Assembly: GCA_019096065.1 (NCBI GenBank)
Contig: JAGUCH010000004.1
Location: 1,054,001 to 1,118,000 of the forward strand
Length of the DNA stretch: 64,000 nucleotides
Direction: 5' to 3'
Source: Paracyclopina nana
Taxonomy: Eukaryota > Arthropoda > Copepoda > Cyclopoida > Cyclopettidae
Shown here piece after piece: positions 33,355 through 50,600 of the stretch. Position numbers and translations under genes: made by a program. Below the pieces are notes generated by a model that saw only the letters and a program-made list of their open reading frames with translations, was not told the DNA's origin and did no database searches. Every line of letters starts with the position of its first letter. Within the stretch, counting starts at the first letter, position 1.

Positions 33355-34869
33355 GCACACGCGTCTTGGTCACTATAGTATAATGCTATACCCTATATGC
33401 TAAACTCCATTGAGGCAGACCTTGCCCGAGGCCACCTTGGAAATTCTGTATAGTGGACTATAAAGCAAGGTTCTTTGCATCTAGATCATAGTCTCTATTC
33501 ACAACAGTATCATAACAATAACTTTGATGTAGGGCGATCCAAGCGGCCTTTATGGGCAACTTATGGGACTTTCAGCTGACACTGCTTGAGATAAAAACTG
33601 AGTTACCGCGTTTTTGCAACTCGAGAAGTAGTTCGAAATAAAGACTTTTGCTTTTGCGGTTGCTAAAATAGAAGCCCTTTTTGACCTTCATTTCAATTGA
33701 TGATGCACTGATTGCAATAAGGAGAGAAATCAATGGTGGCACGCGTTTTGGCCGCGAGCAAAGCGCGTCATTTCCACGATTTGGCCATTTCATACAAGCT
33801 AGAGAATCAGACATGCTTGAAAGAGCGTTAATTGGGATCAAGCTAACCCTACTGCAGCAGTTCTGGCCAAGCATGATTTTCGATGTGTCATCGCTCGCCT
33901 CGGTGTCATAACAAAATTATCTCCGTGTAGCTAAAAGCTTAGGTTGAATTGAAGCCAAAACTTGGCCTAATTTGGCCTACTTTTGACTTAAGCTTAGATT
34001 TTGCCCCCACAAAAAGTGAGGCTGCATTACTCACATATTTTATCTATAAGGGGCATAGATGAACGTCACATAAAAGTTGTGTCAAAATAGTGTAACCAGA
34101 GTATGTAATGTTGTCTGATACAGAGAAAGTCCTAAACTTATATACTTATATATAACCATATATTTTTTAAAGTCTAAAGCTAAAAGGCTGAAAATGTATT
34201 CTTTATGCTTGAGCTGCGCTGAATCATTTTTCCAAAAAAGGTTTCAAATTTACCAAACTACGCATAATAATATACATACACAACAATACCAGAGAAAAAC
34301 GCCAACTTTTTTTAAAAAAAAGTTGCCAAGCTGCAAGTGTCATTTTTGAATTTTAACTTTTCTCTGGCAAAAAGAAATAATAGTTATTTTTTTCGAGCTG
34401 GGGCAGGTAAAGTAGGGTCATAAAATAGCTGAGCGTGGATTTTAAAAGGGGAAAACTCGAGTGGAGCTTTACTAGCCCGAGCCTGCGAGGGCTGTAATTG
34501 TACGAAAATAGTACTTGAAAAGTCTTACCAGCAATGATATCCTCATGGTGGTGAGTTTTTGAAAAAAAGGCTGCTATATGTGTCACTGGTCTAGCAATGT
34601 TCGACTAACTGAATGACCTCAACAATTTGTGATGCCACAACCATACACCGGCATTGACGCCTGACGCACGTGTGCGTACGTACGCGCAGAGTCTCGCAGT
34701 CTGACGTCGCGACGCTCAAGAAAATCCATTTGCACTCCACAAGAAAAACCCATCGGACAGTTAGCTCAAATATGGCCGACCTGCATGGCCATCAAGTTAT
34801 CTTGAGGTCGCATCTCGATGCCATAAAATAGCCCACTTCACTGTATATACGAGGCCAATTAAGCTTGAG
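33355..34869. other. Gene-free interval
   Basis: No supported exon. TATA-like runs at about 33375-33400 could serve the leftward basic-protein gene, and TGTATATAC near 34842 could serve the rightward small peptide gene. A short AT palindrome lies at 34300-34328. Confidence 0.45.
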
Positions 34870-36026
34870 ATGGACATTGGACACTTTTTATTATTGCTGC
34901 TGGTGGGAAACTTTGTCCTGTCCAAGGTAAAATTCCCCTCCCACTCACGAAAACGTTTGGCCTTCTATTCCACCGGGGGCGAGGGTGGACACGTTTGTCC
35001 CCGAGCAACTTTTGATCGCGAAATTATCACACCACTACTTGGTCAAAAAGGACCCTGACTTTGTCAATTGGACAATTGACAACTGCACAATCGAACAATT
35101 ACTGGCTATATAACACAGTGCAAGGAAAAAGTAAATGCCATCATTAAAGGTGGATTGATTATAAGCATGATTTCATATTTTAATGCAATTTTCGTCCGCA
35201 AGATGGAGTGGCAATTTGTTAGGGTGGAAATTGCTGATAAATGAAATTTGACTTCGCCATTAACCCGTTGAAAATGCCAAAAATGTAAATATGAGAAGTG
35301 TTTTTAAATACGCCGCAAGATGGAGCAACGATTTGTTATGGTGGAAATATTTGAGACCATGCAAATTACTCCTTTAGACGGTAAAAAATGCCAGAAAATG
35401 TAAGAAGCGCCTGAATCCACTTCTGGTACTTTTTCACACAAGGACTCTCAACAGTGGCGCCATCCAAAGTGATAGCGTAAAATTCGTGAACGTAATCATG
35501 ATTCAGGCAATGGCTACATTTTTTCCAAAGCTTATTTGCTCCAAAAAAGGGTGGACAGTCTGTACGAATACATATATAAAGAAGTTAAAACTTGTGACCA
35601 ATCTCAATAGCAGTGCTGCAGATTCGCTTTTCTGGTTGCATTTTGGATTACTTGGAAGATGATGTTGCCACTTGTGATTTAATGAGCCAAGGTGGAGGAA
35701 TACAAGTTAACCAGTATCATGTGGAGATGGATTGGAAATTAAGAAAAGGGCCTGATATTTCCTGATATTTTGGTCAAGTGCCCACGCGCATCCATCATCC
35801 GCGATGATCACCGTGACTCTGCTGGTTATAGGCATTTTAACGCGCGAGAAGAGGCTGGCAAAGTCCAATCAATCAGCAGAGATTTTCTAATCATTTTCCT
35901 GGGATTTTTCAGGGTTACACTCCTCTAGTGCACTTCACCCCCCAGAGCAACTGGACCGCAATACCAATAAAAATCATTTTTCCTCCACGTTCACACTACT
36001 CAAAGGAAAAAATATATATGCGTTGA
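34870..36026 (+). CDS. Possible small secreted peptide precursor (two exons)
   Basis: Exon 34870-34926 encodes MDIGHFLLLLLVGNFVLSK, a textbook signal peptide, and ends at a consensus donor (AAG/GTAAAA). A TATA-like TGTATATAC lies about 30 nt upstream. A strong acceptor (GGGATTTTTCAG) at 35901-35912 continues phase 0 into GYTPLVHFTPQSNWTAIPIK and 17 more residues, ending in TGA at 36024-36026. Two AATAAA signals follow (36220, 36239). Total 56 residues, no cysteine, mature part about 37 residues with one N-glycosylation site. No family recognised. Splicing is inferred; a different downstream exon is possible. Confidence 0.4.
35195..35290 (+). repeat. Dispersed short element, copy 6 (5' part)
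   Basis: CCGCAAGATGGAGTGGCAATTTGTTAGGGTGGAAA, read as CCGCAAGATGGAG then GTGGAAATTGC, followed by CGCCATTAACCCG and AAAATGCCAAAAATG. The 3' end is missing. Lies in the putative intron of the small peptide gene, next to copy 7. Confidence 0.75.
35313..35465 (+). repeat. Dispersed short element, copy 7 (near full length)
   Basis: From CCGCAAGATGGAGCAACG through GACGGTAAAAAATGCC and CCACTTCTGGTACTTTTTC to AGTGGCGCCATCC. About 153 bp, in tandem with copy 6. Confidence 0.82.
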
Positions 36027-36522
36027 ACGTAGCAGAAGTGGAATTTTCCTACTCTGAGCTATATAGTGAAAAAAGTGCAAATGGAACGTGACATTTTCAG
36101 CATTATATTTCCCATTAGGAGTTGCTGCAATCCAATGCAATAGTTTCAAGACCAAGAAAACATTGAGCAAATTTAAGCAATGCTGCTTAGCTGGACATTT
36201 TTTTGCAATACAAATTGCTAATAAAGACAAGATGATCTAATAAAGACATGTTTTGTGTGGTTCATAAAAATGCGACATTTTCCTTCTAGGAACCTTTTCT
36301 GAAATGAACAAGCTGATAAAATGGAGTATTTAAAATCAATTTTAATGATGCCAATAATCAGGTGGATTCTATCCTATTTTTTATGCCTCATCCTCTAGCC
36401 CAAACAAGTTTGGCATCACTACAGGTTTGTGTGTATAGCTCATAACTACAGTCAAGCGTATAGCATAAGCCTGCAAAGACTGCAAATTCCAAGTGCCAAC
36501 ATCATCTTCCATTACATCCAAA

Positions 36523-41726
<5,204 letters not shown>

Positions 41727-41869
41727 CTGTGATTTCCCTTTTGGAAATCTGAGACTGGGCTTCCTAACTTTTGTTCATTTCTCAATTCTTGCTAGGAATA
41801 CATTTAATTGAGACTGATAAAAAGCCAGGTCAAATTCAGGCTTGATGGGATTTTTCAAAAAGTTATCAT

Positions 41870-43343
41870 TTATCCTCCATAAGGGACTACATAAAGTGAA
41901 TTCTTCTTAACTGTGGCAGGCAAATCACCAAGTTGTATCCATTGCTGGGGTGACTGCAAATTCAGTTTGTAGACCTTAACATTTCCAGGCGCAGCAGTTC
42001 CTCCATCTCCTCCAAATGAGTAGAGAATTCCATTTTTTTCCACAACACTTGGGTAGGTTATGGTAGATGGATAATTTGGCAGGGGAGTCCAACTTGGAGT
42101 ACCACAATTCAAGCAAAACTTTTGGACTTCATTTGTGTCACTGCTGGAGCCATACATCCCTCCAACTCGAATGTAGTACTCCTTCCCATTAACATCCTTA
42201 TAAGCTGTACATCCTAGATAATTGATTTTAACAGTCGCGTCTGGGTGTGTGAACAAAACTGAGTAAGTGTCTTGAGGGAAGGAGTAAGCATACAAGTTTG
42301 CATCATTGCTACCACCCATAAAGTAAGCAGTGTCTGATTTCCCAGGAATGAAGGCAACACAAGCAAATTTGATAAGTTTGCCAAATGATTTGAGCTTCTT
42401 CCAATTGCTGTTTACATATCCCCAAGCCGAATCTCTGGAGCCTGCAACAGAGGTGATTTAACTTTGAAAAGGTTGATTTTATCTATTTTGCTACAATTTC
42501 GCCAAATGTTTGTTGAAAAGGCCAAAAAGTAAAGACAGCTAAAAGTGCAAGTCTGGCAAAGCATCCCATGTGCTGGCGCCATCTAGTGTTTTTTAAATGT
42601 ACTTGCCTCCAACTCCAATAACAAACATTACATCATTCATTGAAGCCCATCCAGCTGTCATACCCGTTTCAATGGATGGATTCTCAATGTCCATCAGTGA
42701 TGTTGAGGATTCTCCTATATTCCATGTGTAATATTTAGAGCTGCCATCGAAAATTGGGAGGGCTTTAAATGTCTTATTGGAGCTTAGGAAAAATGGGCCT
42801 GACCTAGCTGTTTTGGGCCAGGTCAAACTGAACCTGGCAGGTGCACTCTGTGTCTCGTCTGCACTGTAATCCAATACATCTCCTGCAGATGCATAAATCA
42901 CCAGAAAATGAGGAACTAATTAAGAAAACTATCAACTTTGTAATCATAAATGCAGCTATTGTTGTTTAGACCTTGCTTAGTCAGAGGTGATAGCCATGCA
43001 TCTACCTTATTTTCTGAGCTCTCAATCGCTTTAACTGGAATGTATCTTGTCAAATTGCAATGTTTCCCATGAAATGTAAAGCCTGTGCAGTTTGAGACTT
43101 TGAGGCAAGCAAATGAACATGGTATAAAGCTCCTGCATATAAATTGAAACCAGTTTAGCAATTTTCACATTTTTTAAGAGATCCTTACATTGGTTGCTGA
43201 GTTTCAGGTAGATCCATATAAATCATGGTTGTTTCATCATATGATCCCTTAATAAAATAGGATTTATGCATGGTTAAGGTTGCATGAGTCATGGTGGCTA
43301 ACACAATTAAGGCATATAAAGCTAGAGTTGTTTTCATCCCCAT
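41870..43343 (-). CDS. Secreted PAN/apple plus kelch-like protein
   Basis: Exons 43343-43189, 43132-42930, 42882-42607 and 42441-41870, in phase if the splice sites below are right; 401 residues. Signal peptide MKTTLALYALIVLATMTHA after a short M-G. Exon 2 resembles a small PAN/apple module (CSFACLKVSNCTGFTF, GKHCNLTRY). The C-terminal half has kelch/galactose-oxidase-like blades (FMGGSNDANLYAYSF, YYIRVGGMYGSSSDTNEVQ, LYSFGGDGGTAAPGNVKVYK). Intron 2 would be only 47 nt with a weak donor (GTTTTC); intron 3 uses a GC-AG pair (GGAG/GCAAGT). Probably an extracellular binding protein; ligand unknown. The two-domain combination is not one I can name. Confidence 0.7.
42475..42589 (-). repeat. Dispersed short element, copy 10 (PAN/kelch gene intron 3)
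   Basis: Reverse orientation from AGATGGCGCCAGCAC near 42589 to the ACATTTGGCGAAATTGTAGC end. It starts within about 20 nt of the 5' splice site and makes up about 115 of the 165 nt of the intron. Confidence 0.7.
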
Positions 43344-43990
43344 TTTGAGTTTTCACAACTTAGAACCTTATCAGTTACTGCAAATGTCAAAACTTGGTAA
43401 AGTCAATTCCAAGCCTGGGCCATTACTGATTTCATGAGAATTTGGGTAGCTCTTGCAACTGCAGAAGATATAGGAAACAAAAGTTTGTAAAAGTTGCAAT
43501 TGTAGGGGTGTATTTTAGATTGACAGAGTTTGTCACCAAAACTATTCATCACTAGAACCAAACCAGAATTATGCTGTTTTGGTGACAAAAGCACACAATC
43601 ATCTCAATTGCTCACTAAAAAAAAGGCTGAATGTATACCTATCTTAACTCAAATCGATACCTTAATTGTTGTTATGAAAAGGTATCTTATTAAAGTTTGC
43701 TTTAGTCAAATCAACTTTTGCACATTTTGCAAGTTATTAAACTTGGACCATTGCAAAATGTTCTATGCAGAATTGATTGATGAACCAAAAACTTAGTGAG
43801 TGGTTACCTAACTTTGTAAGTGGCATGCTAACAATTGACAAGCTTGCTTTATTGATTTCAGCTTCACTGCAATGAAAAAATAAACCATGACATCAAAATA
43901 AGATTCAAGTTGCCATTATTTATTGGAAGCAACATTCACATGATAGCAGTAAAATATTTTGTTAAATAAAAAATTAGCAATAAGCTCTAA
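43344..43990. other. Spacer between the PAN/kelch and cuticle genes
   Basis: AT-rich; nothing supported. It must hold the promoter of the PAN/kelch gene and the 3' end of the cuticle gene (AATAAA-like TAATAAATGGC complement near 43915). Confidence 0.5.
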
Positions 43991-46900
43991 TTATTCAGTG
44001 GGAACAGCTGGCTGAGATTGGAACTTTTGCTCAAGTGGAATGGCATTAAAAATGGAAGATCTTTCAAAATTCTCAAATGTTGGAAGTTGTGATAATGGAT
44101 TATTTCCTTCTCCTGTTGACTCATGAATCAGGGAATCCAAAATGGCTGCCTCAGATTTGGGCTCTTGTGGCTGTTGTTGAAATTTAGGTCTACCTCCCCT
44201 GATTCTAACAGGTCTTGGTGCAAATGGCCTTTCTTCTTGCTCTCCCTCATTGTCAGCCTCAGATTGTGGCCTTGATTGCAAGATGGAGGGCCTTCTGTCT
44301 TTGACAGGAAAGCTTGCAAATCTGGGTGGTGAGGATTGATCTTGGGGGTCTTCATCAGCTTCAGATTCTTGTTGGGATGAGGGCTGCTCAAATCTGAATT
44401 TCTTGGGCCTTGATCTAGGTGTGGGCTCAAAAGAGGGAGCAATGGTGGTTTCAAAGGAGTTTGGCTGCAATCTGGAGGAGCCTGGTCTGCTCAACCTGAA
44501 TGGTTTCTGCTCTTCTGGTTCTTCTTCCTTCTCAGAAGGAAAGGATAAATCTGGCCTTGGTACAACCCTTGGTCTGGGCCTGAATCTAGATGCAATAATT
44601 GATTCTGGAGGGTTCTCAGTTTCTTCTTGGGCTGGTGTGGTGTTGTCAGGAATTGGCTCAGCTGTTGTTGCCTTACTAATAACAGGTGCAGGTGTACTTG
44701 CAGGGGAAAATGAAGGTCTCCTTGCCCTGGCCCTGTTGAAATTCCTGAGGAAGGTTTGCCTAGCTGTGGTGGTGTCATCTTGAGGCTTTTCAGTAGTTAT
44801 TACAGCCTGATCTTCAGAAGAGTCTTCTCTAAATTGGTGCCTTAATACAGGATTACGCCTTTGGTCCTCAACTAAAGCTGGTAGCACTGGCTGCAATGTT
44901 GTTGTCTCAGCTTCCACTTCCTCCTGCTGCTGCAATTGAAATAGAGATTCTTGCTTGGTTGGCCTAACCGGTTGTTCCTGGTTAAAATTCTGGATGGGAA
45001 TGGCATTTTGGGGGACTGGCTGGAAAGCAGGGAAATTCGGCCTTTGATCAAGTTCATCTCTGGTTCTTGTTGATGACTCAGCTTGGAACTGGTTCAGTCT
45101 CAGCTCGTCAGAGCTAGGGCTGATAATGGCTTGGAAAGCAGGAAAAGCTTGATTGCGAGATCTTGTGTCAGGTCTGATGTTGTTAATCTCTACATTTAAT
45201 TGAGCTGCAGCAGGGTTAATAGGTGCATTAAATCCTGCATTTTGAGTAGCATTGCGAGCTCTTGAGGATTCGGGTCTGCGGTTATTCCCTTCAAATCCTA
45301 GGTTGGGATTGGCTTGGAAACTTGAAAAAGGACTTGAACTTTCAAACCTGGGCCTTGTGGGGATTTCTGCTCTGTTATCTACATTCTCAAAGCTGGGCCT
45401 TGTAGGGATTTGAGCTCTGTTCTCTTCATTCTCAAATCTGGGCCTTGTAGGGATTTGAGCTCTGTTCTCTTCATTCTCAAATCTGGGCCTTGTAGGGATT
45501 TGAGCTCTGTTATCTACATTCTCAAAGCTGGACCTTGTAGGGATTTCAGCTCTGTTGCCAAGGATCTCTTGAGGATTTGCTTGCACTGCAAATTGTTGCC
45601 TGGATCTTTTACCATCAGGTCTATTAAAGTTGTCTAAGCTTTGTTGAGTTTGAGCAAAAGGTCTTGAAGGTGCAGCAGTTTCAATGGGCCGATTTCTTTC
45701 TATATCCAGGATTTGACCTCTTGGAAAGTCAAAAGGGGTTTGAAAAGCCGAGAAAGCATCTAATTGAGGCTGCTGAGGCTGCTGAGGTTCAAATGCTGGT
45801 TGTTGCTGGCGAATAGGCAAGAATGATCTGGTGTCATCCTTGATGACCTCAGTTAGCCTTGGCCTTGGACTGGGCGTGACAGGTGATTGAATATCTTGAC
45901 CTCTATTTTGTGAAGGCTGCACAAACTGGTTCAAGCTTGGCTGTTGCCTTGAGCTCCCACGAGCTCTGTTTTCCACCACGAATCTGGTTTGCTGTGGTTC
46001 TCCACTCCCCAGGAATTCCTCGCCATTGTCAGCTCGGCCATTGTCAAAGGTTGTATCAAAGGTGGTATCATTTCCAATGACAGGAGGTGGGACAACTATG
46101 CCCTCAGGAAGATCTCCTTGAGGCTGAAATCCGAGGTCACCAGCTCCATATTCAATAACCTTAAAAATAGTACATTATTATTTAATTACATTCTATATAA
46201 ATAAAAGAGGTTGATAAAAAGCTTTTATAGTAGGAAATATACAATGACATTGAAACAGGTACCAGGAAAACAGGAAAAGTGAGCTAACCTTCAATTCTCC
46301 AGTGGTGATATCAATGTACCCATATTTCCCCTTGACCCTCCCATCAGGATAGCGAGTTTCTAGTTTGAAGGAGCCGTCTGCTGCTTCGTATCCATACGAG
46401 TAAGATCCGTCTTCATTATGCCTACAAAGGTCAATTTATGATAGAGCAAAAAGATAAATTCGAAGCAAGTCACTCGTGTCACATCCGAGTGTCTGAAAAT
46501 GACATAATTGGCGTTGAAGTCTCAAGTCATCGCGAAACACAACTGTCATTGTACCCAATTATGAATTAGCTCAAATAGGCAGTCAAACTTACTCATTGAT
46601 TTGCTGCAGGATTGGGATGGGTGTTGTCTGCCTCGGCCTCACTTCTGGATTTTGACTCCGTCCAGCATCGAAGTCAAAAGGCTCGAAATTCCTTTGAGCT
46701 GATGTGCGAGTGGCAAATGCCACGAGCATAATTACCATTAATCTGACTAGAGACTCCTGCAATTAAGCAAAAAAAACCTTCACAATAAAAAGAGCCCAAG
46801 ACTTGCACTTGCAACTATAATGGATAATGGGCTTAAAAGGAGAATCTAACTGGATAATAGTTCAAGGTTCGTTCAATCATCACTAATATACTATATAGAA

Positions 46901-47022
46901 GAATGAGTTGGCATCTCTCGTGTACGTACAGCATTTAATGTCAAGGCTAAGCTTTTAGCAGTCTTTTTGGAAGTTGTGGTCTACGTTGAGAAACCATATA
47001 ACATATGATGATTACTTACCAT
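43991..47022 (-). CDS. Long RR-type (chitin_bind_4) cuticular protein
   Basis: Exons 47022-47020 (the ATG alone), 46756-46593, 46421-46289 and 46159-43991, in phase, 822 residues. Joining the lone ATG to exon 2 gives the signal peptide MESLVRLMVIMLVAFATRTSA. The chitin-binding Rebers-Riddiford domain spans exons 3-4 (DGSYSYGYEAADGSFKLETR ... YGYIDITTGELKVIEYGAGD, then GFQPQGDLP). The remaining 700 residues are disordered, rich in Q, P, R and E, with an internal 15-residue repeat. A start-codon-only first coding exon is common in cuticle genes. Secreted structural component of exoskeleton. Unusually long for the family (most are 100-300 residues). Confidence 0.92.
45336..45563 (-). repeat. 45-bp coding repeat in the cuticle gene
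   Basis: Four full units plus a partial one encode FEN(V/E)(D/E)NRA(Q/E)IPTRP(R/S). Middle units are nearly identical at the DNA level (GGGCCTTGTAGGGATTTGAG complement), so the array has recently expanded and probably varies in copy number. Confidence 0.9.
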
Positions 47023-47606
47023 CGTGGCAGCCAAAGAGCAATTCGGGATTTGTGCGTTCGAACTCAATTAAGTATGTTTAATATGTGTGAAGTAGAAGGC
47101 TTGCAACAGGAGACTGATCATGAGCAACCGGCAACCAAAGTCATGCAATGATGCAAGGTCTTCAGCTCTAGAGCGCGTTTTGTTGCCGCCATCATCTCAT
47201 CTCGTGATTTAGCCATTCAGAGGAACCCAAAAAGGGCCCCACCCTAATGCGATTGAACTTTAAGCTCTTCCGTTCTATGCTCGCGGCTAACAGTTTGCAA
47301 ACACCTCAACACTTTCCACGCCCTTACCTTAGAATAATAGAAGCAAAGAACAAAAGCGAGGAAAAAGCAGGAACTGAGGCCCCATTTTTTGCAAATGCCC
47401 AACCAACCAACTCACCTTGAGAAAAAACAAGTGTTGCTGTAATCTTTTATATGCACTTGCGCCTAAAAGCTTCCGTGAAACTCATGATTTGATTGGAAAG
47501 AGGTCAACTAGATTTATTGCCAGCTAAAATTGCTAAATTATTACACATTTCATCATACTCATCACAGATTTGAAGCAGCTACAGAATTGCGTTTTTCTTT
47601 CTCCTA
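47023..47606. other. Spacer between cuticle gene and RIC1
   Basis: No exon seen. Contains the cuticle gene promoter (reading leftward) and the RIC1 3' untranslated region. Confidence 0.5.
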
Positions 47607-50600
47607 CTACGACAAAATGCAACCTGAGCCCGAGTCGTCATTGGACATGGCAGCAACTTGGTGCAAATCTTCCAGGGCGGAATCCGAGGCTCTTCGCTGA
47701 TCCGCAGCGTTGTCAACCTCATTGATGTGCTCCACAGATCGAGCCACAGACGGAGGATGGACGTTGTAGCTGTTGCCAACCGGCGTGCTAGGCGATGCAG
47801 AAAAACGGTCCTCAGCAAAGGTCAGTCTGGGGCTCGTGGATGACCTTTTGTAGCGACTTGCAGGCCTGGCCAGTGGAGTGTTTGAAGTTGAAGGCGAGTA
47901 CTTTTTCGAGCCCATCGAAGTCTGCGGCACGGGCGTGGAGGGAGAGGCCAAGGAGGACACTGAGGAAGTGGAGGACTTTTTGTGAGTCGGAGGCAACTTG
48001 GAGCTATGCTGCAAAAGGAACGTCCTCAAGCTGTTGAGCTGAGGCTGGATGGCTTGGAAAAAGGGAGCGTAGCCAATGCTGAAATGCGGAGTTATCAGAA
48101 TTATGCAACCACGCAGAGATCATTAATTACCATTCGGATTGCGCCCACGCTTCCAGAGCCTTGAGATTTTGGTAGAGCCTCGTCACGACCATCTTGTCTC
48201 CGTCCGGAGCAGACCTTGCCGCATTCACAATACGGATCAGAGCCAGTGCATCCTTCAGTAGCACCGATATCAGCGAGGCGATTTCCAAGCAGTTTGCCTC
48301 CATCGTGATTTGCAGCAAGTATCTACATTGCATTCTCGTGAATAATTAATGGGCTTATATTATGCTGTAACTCACCTGAGTTGAACTTCAGCTCTTGGCG
48401 GGCCCTTCGAAATCAACTCTTGTCCGTACTCGCTGTCTTGAATGGACGAAGTCGGGATCCACTCACTGCCAGGGCAATCATGACGCTCGTCGGGGCTCAC
48501 GAGCGAAGCCACGTCCTCACTTAGCACCGACATATCCTCTAAAGTAGACCACAATATTTTGAACATAGCCAAGCCTTAATTTGTGCTCACGTGCGCAAGA
48601 TGTGCTAACGGAATGCACACACGTAAAATGCATCTATCCTAACTGCCTAGTTGACCTTATGGCAGGAACACAATGCTTACCCCTGAATCCATGCGGTCGC
48701 AACATCGCGTTGATGGTCTGCTCAGAAAGGGTGGCATGCTCATAGTAAACAGCCCCTGGCCTGGATTCACGTCCGCTAGCAGAGTAGGAAGGGTCTTCCG
48801 TAGCATGGGACAAATATCCGGAGTCACTGATGCCAGCAGGAGTGGACTGGAGTCCGGAGTTGTCAGCGGACTTTTTCACTACAGCAGCAGCACTCAAGTC
48901 CAATTTCAGGCCCATGCTATGGGGCTGGCTGGATGACGAGGCCATCAGTGTTGAGGAGAGTCCTGAGCTGTTGGACGATTTCCGCATCTCATCTATGGTC
49001 GTTGTTGGGCATCCGCTGTTTATCGTGGCCAACACAGAGGCCATGAGGATCGGGTACGGCCAGTGGAAATCCCTGTGCAGCCTGTTCAACGAGGTGACAA
49101 AGTTGTCCACTCTTGCGGCTCGGTTGCACTCTTTCTTCAGCCACGACACCATATGGAAATCGAGCTGAGCTGCAAATGTGCCCAAGTCGAAGAGACGACC
49201 GGCGGACAAAAGCTTCCTCGCATGCCTCTGCAGAATGACATCAATGAAGAACTCCTCGGCAGACACCTCTCTCAAATCCACATCTTTTTGGCTGGAGGTC
49301 GAAGCGATGCGAGCACGGTAATTATTGGACGGCTTCGTTTCACTGTTAGACCGCGACAGTTCGCGGTGGGCGATGACGTCTTTAGGGCTGATTTTGGCAT
49401 GTCCGTGGGTGACTGAAGTTGAACGACCTCTTGGCACCTGGAGCGTGCCCAGAAGAAGCGAGATCTCTTCTTCCGGGGCAGAGGGATTGATTGGAGGCGT
49501 CGTGGGGTTGATGGCTGCCAACGGCCTCTGGCTGGCCTCCTCCACCTCCTCGGGGTCGATGGTGCGCAAAAACCGCACCAACTCCTTTGCCAGATCCCAG
49601 GAGCACCGGTCAAGGGCAGCGTCGAGCAGGAGAGTTGCGTGGTTTTGCGCCACAGACGGAGGCTCGAGATTTTGCAGAATGAGCAGGTAGGAGGCCGCCG
49701 TTTCGAGGTCGTTCGACCTGATGCACTCGGTAAATAGCGTGCGAGGACTCCCCACTGCACTGAAGAGATGAGGCCAGAGGGCGACCTCGGTTTTGCGCGC
49801 GCACCTCCCAATGGTTTTGTGGTAGACTGGGAACTCCTGGATGAACTCGATGATGGAGGGTAAGAGGGCATCCGGAATGGGCTCAGTGGAGGTGGCTTCT
49901 TCCTCCAGCACTTCGTGGAGCAGTAGCTCCAAACTGTGCTGGAAATATGGCAGGGTCATGCACGTTCGTGCAATCTCCCACGCATGATAGCCAAGGTTTC
50001 TTCGGATCAGCTGGCGCAGAATCGGATGAAGAAACAGCAAGCTCTGCGAGAGATATTGACAAAAAAGTAATAAAATTAGCTATAACACAACACTTACACT
50101 TCGCTCAAGCGTACAGTACGGCAAGTGGGTGGTGGAAATGCTGCTAACGTTGAACAAAATGGTGTCATTTTCTGCTCCCAATATTATAGCGTCCTCAAAT
50201 AATATGGCTGCGAGATGAACATATTTCAATAAAGGCATGCGCATAATTTAGGATAATTGTGTACATACCAAGGGGATAAAACTTCTCCAGAGGAAAGTGA
50301 AGCATAATTCGCTTGGACATGAAGGTATGGCCATGGTCTCCCTCACGGGGGAAAACTGGAAGCCACACTCGCATTCCATGGGCTCCACAGTAGAGCCACA
50401 ACGAGGCAGTCAAATGGGGTTTGTCCGCGTTCGTGGTCCTGGGAAACCAGATGGTCTCGCAGCACGATGCCAACACGGTAGGAATTGCCATTTGAGGGCT
50501 GTCACTTCTGTCCCCATTTTGAGAGCCATGCCTGGGTCGCGTTTCGGGCTGAAGCATGACCACTCGACCGCAAATGTTGAGAATAAGGCTGCATGAGGAT

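Noticed and set aside
33681-33911. 76-codon plus-strand frame with a plausible start
   Set aside because: No signal peptide, domain or matching exon nearby; not distinguishable from chance.
34283-34372. Palindrome around GCCAACTTTTTTT / AAAAAAAAGTTGCC with outer CCAGAGAAAA / TTTTCTCTGG
   Set aside because: Short and mostly homopolymer; arms outside the core match weakly and no target duplication is visible, so an element could not be supported.
49272-49871. 199-codon minus-strand frame overlapping RIC1
   Set aside because: Alternative frame within RIC1 exon 9, whose RIC1 motifs lie in the other frame; Arg/Pro/Ser-rich composition typical of a shifted frame.
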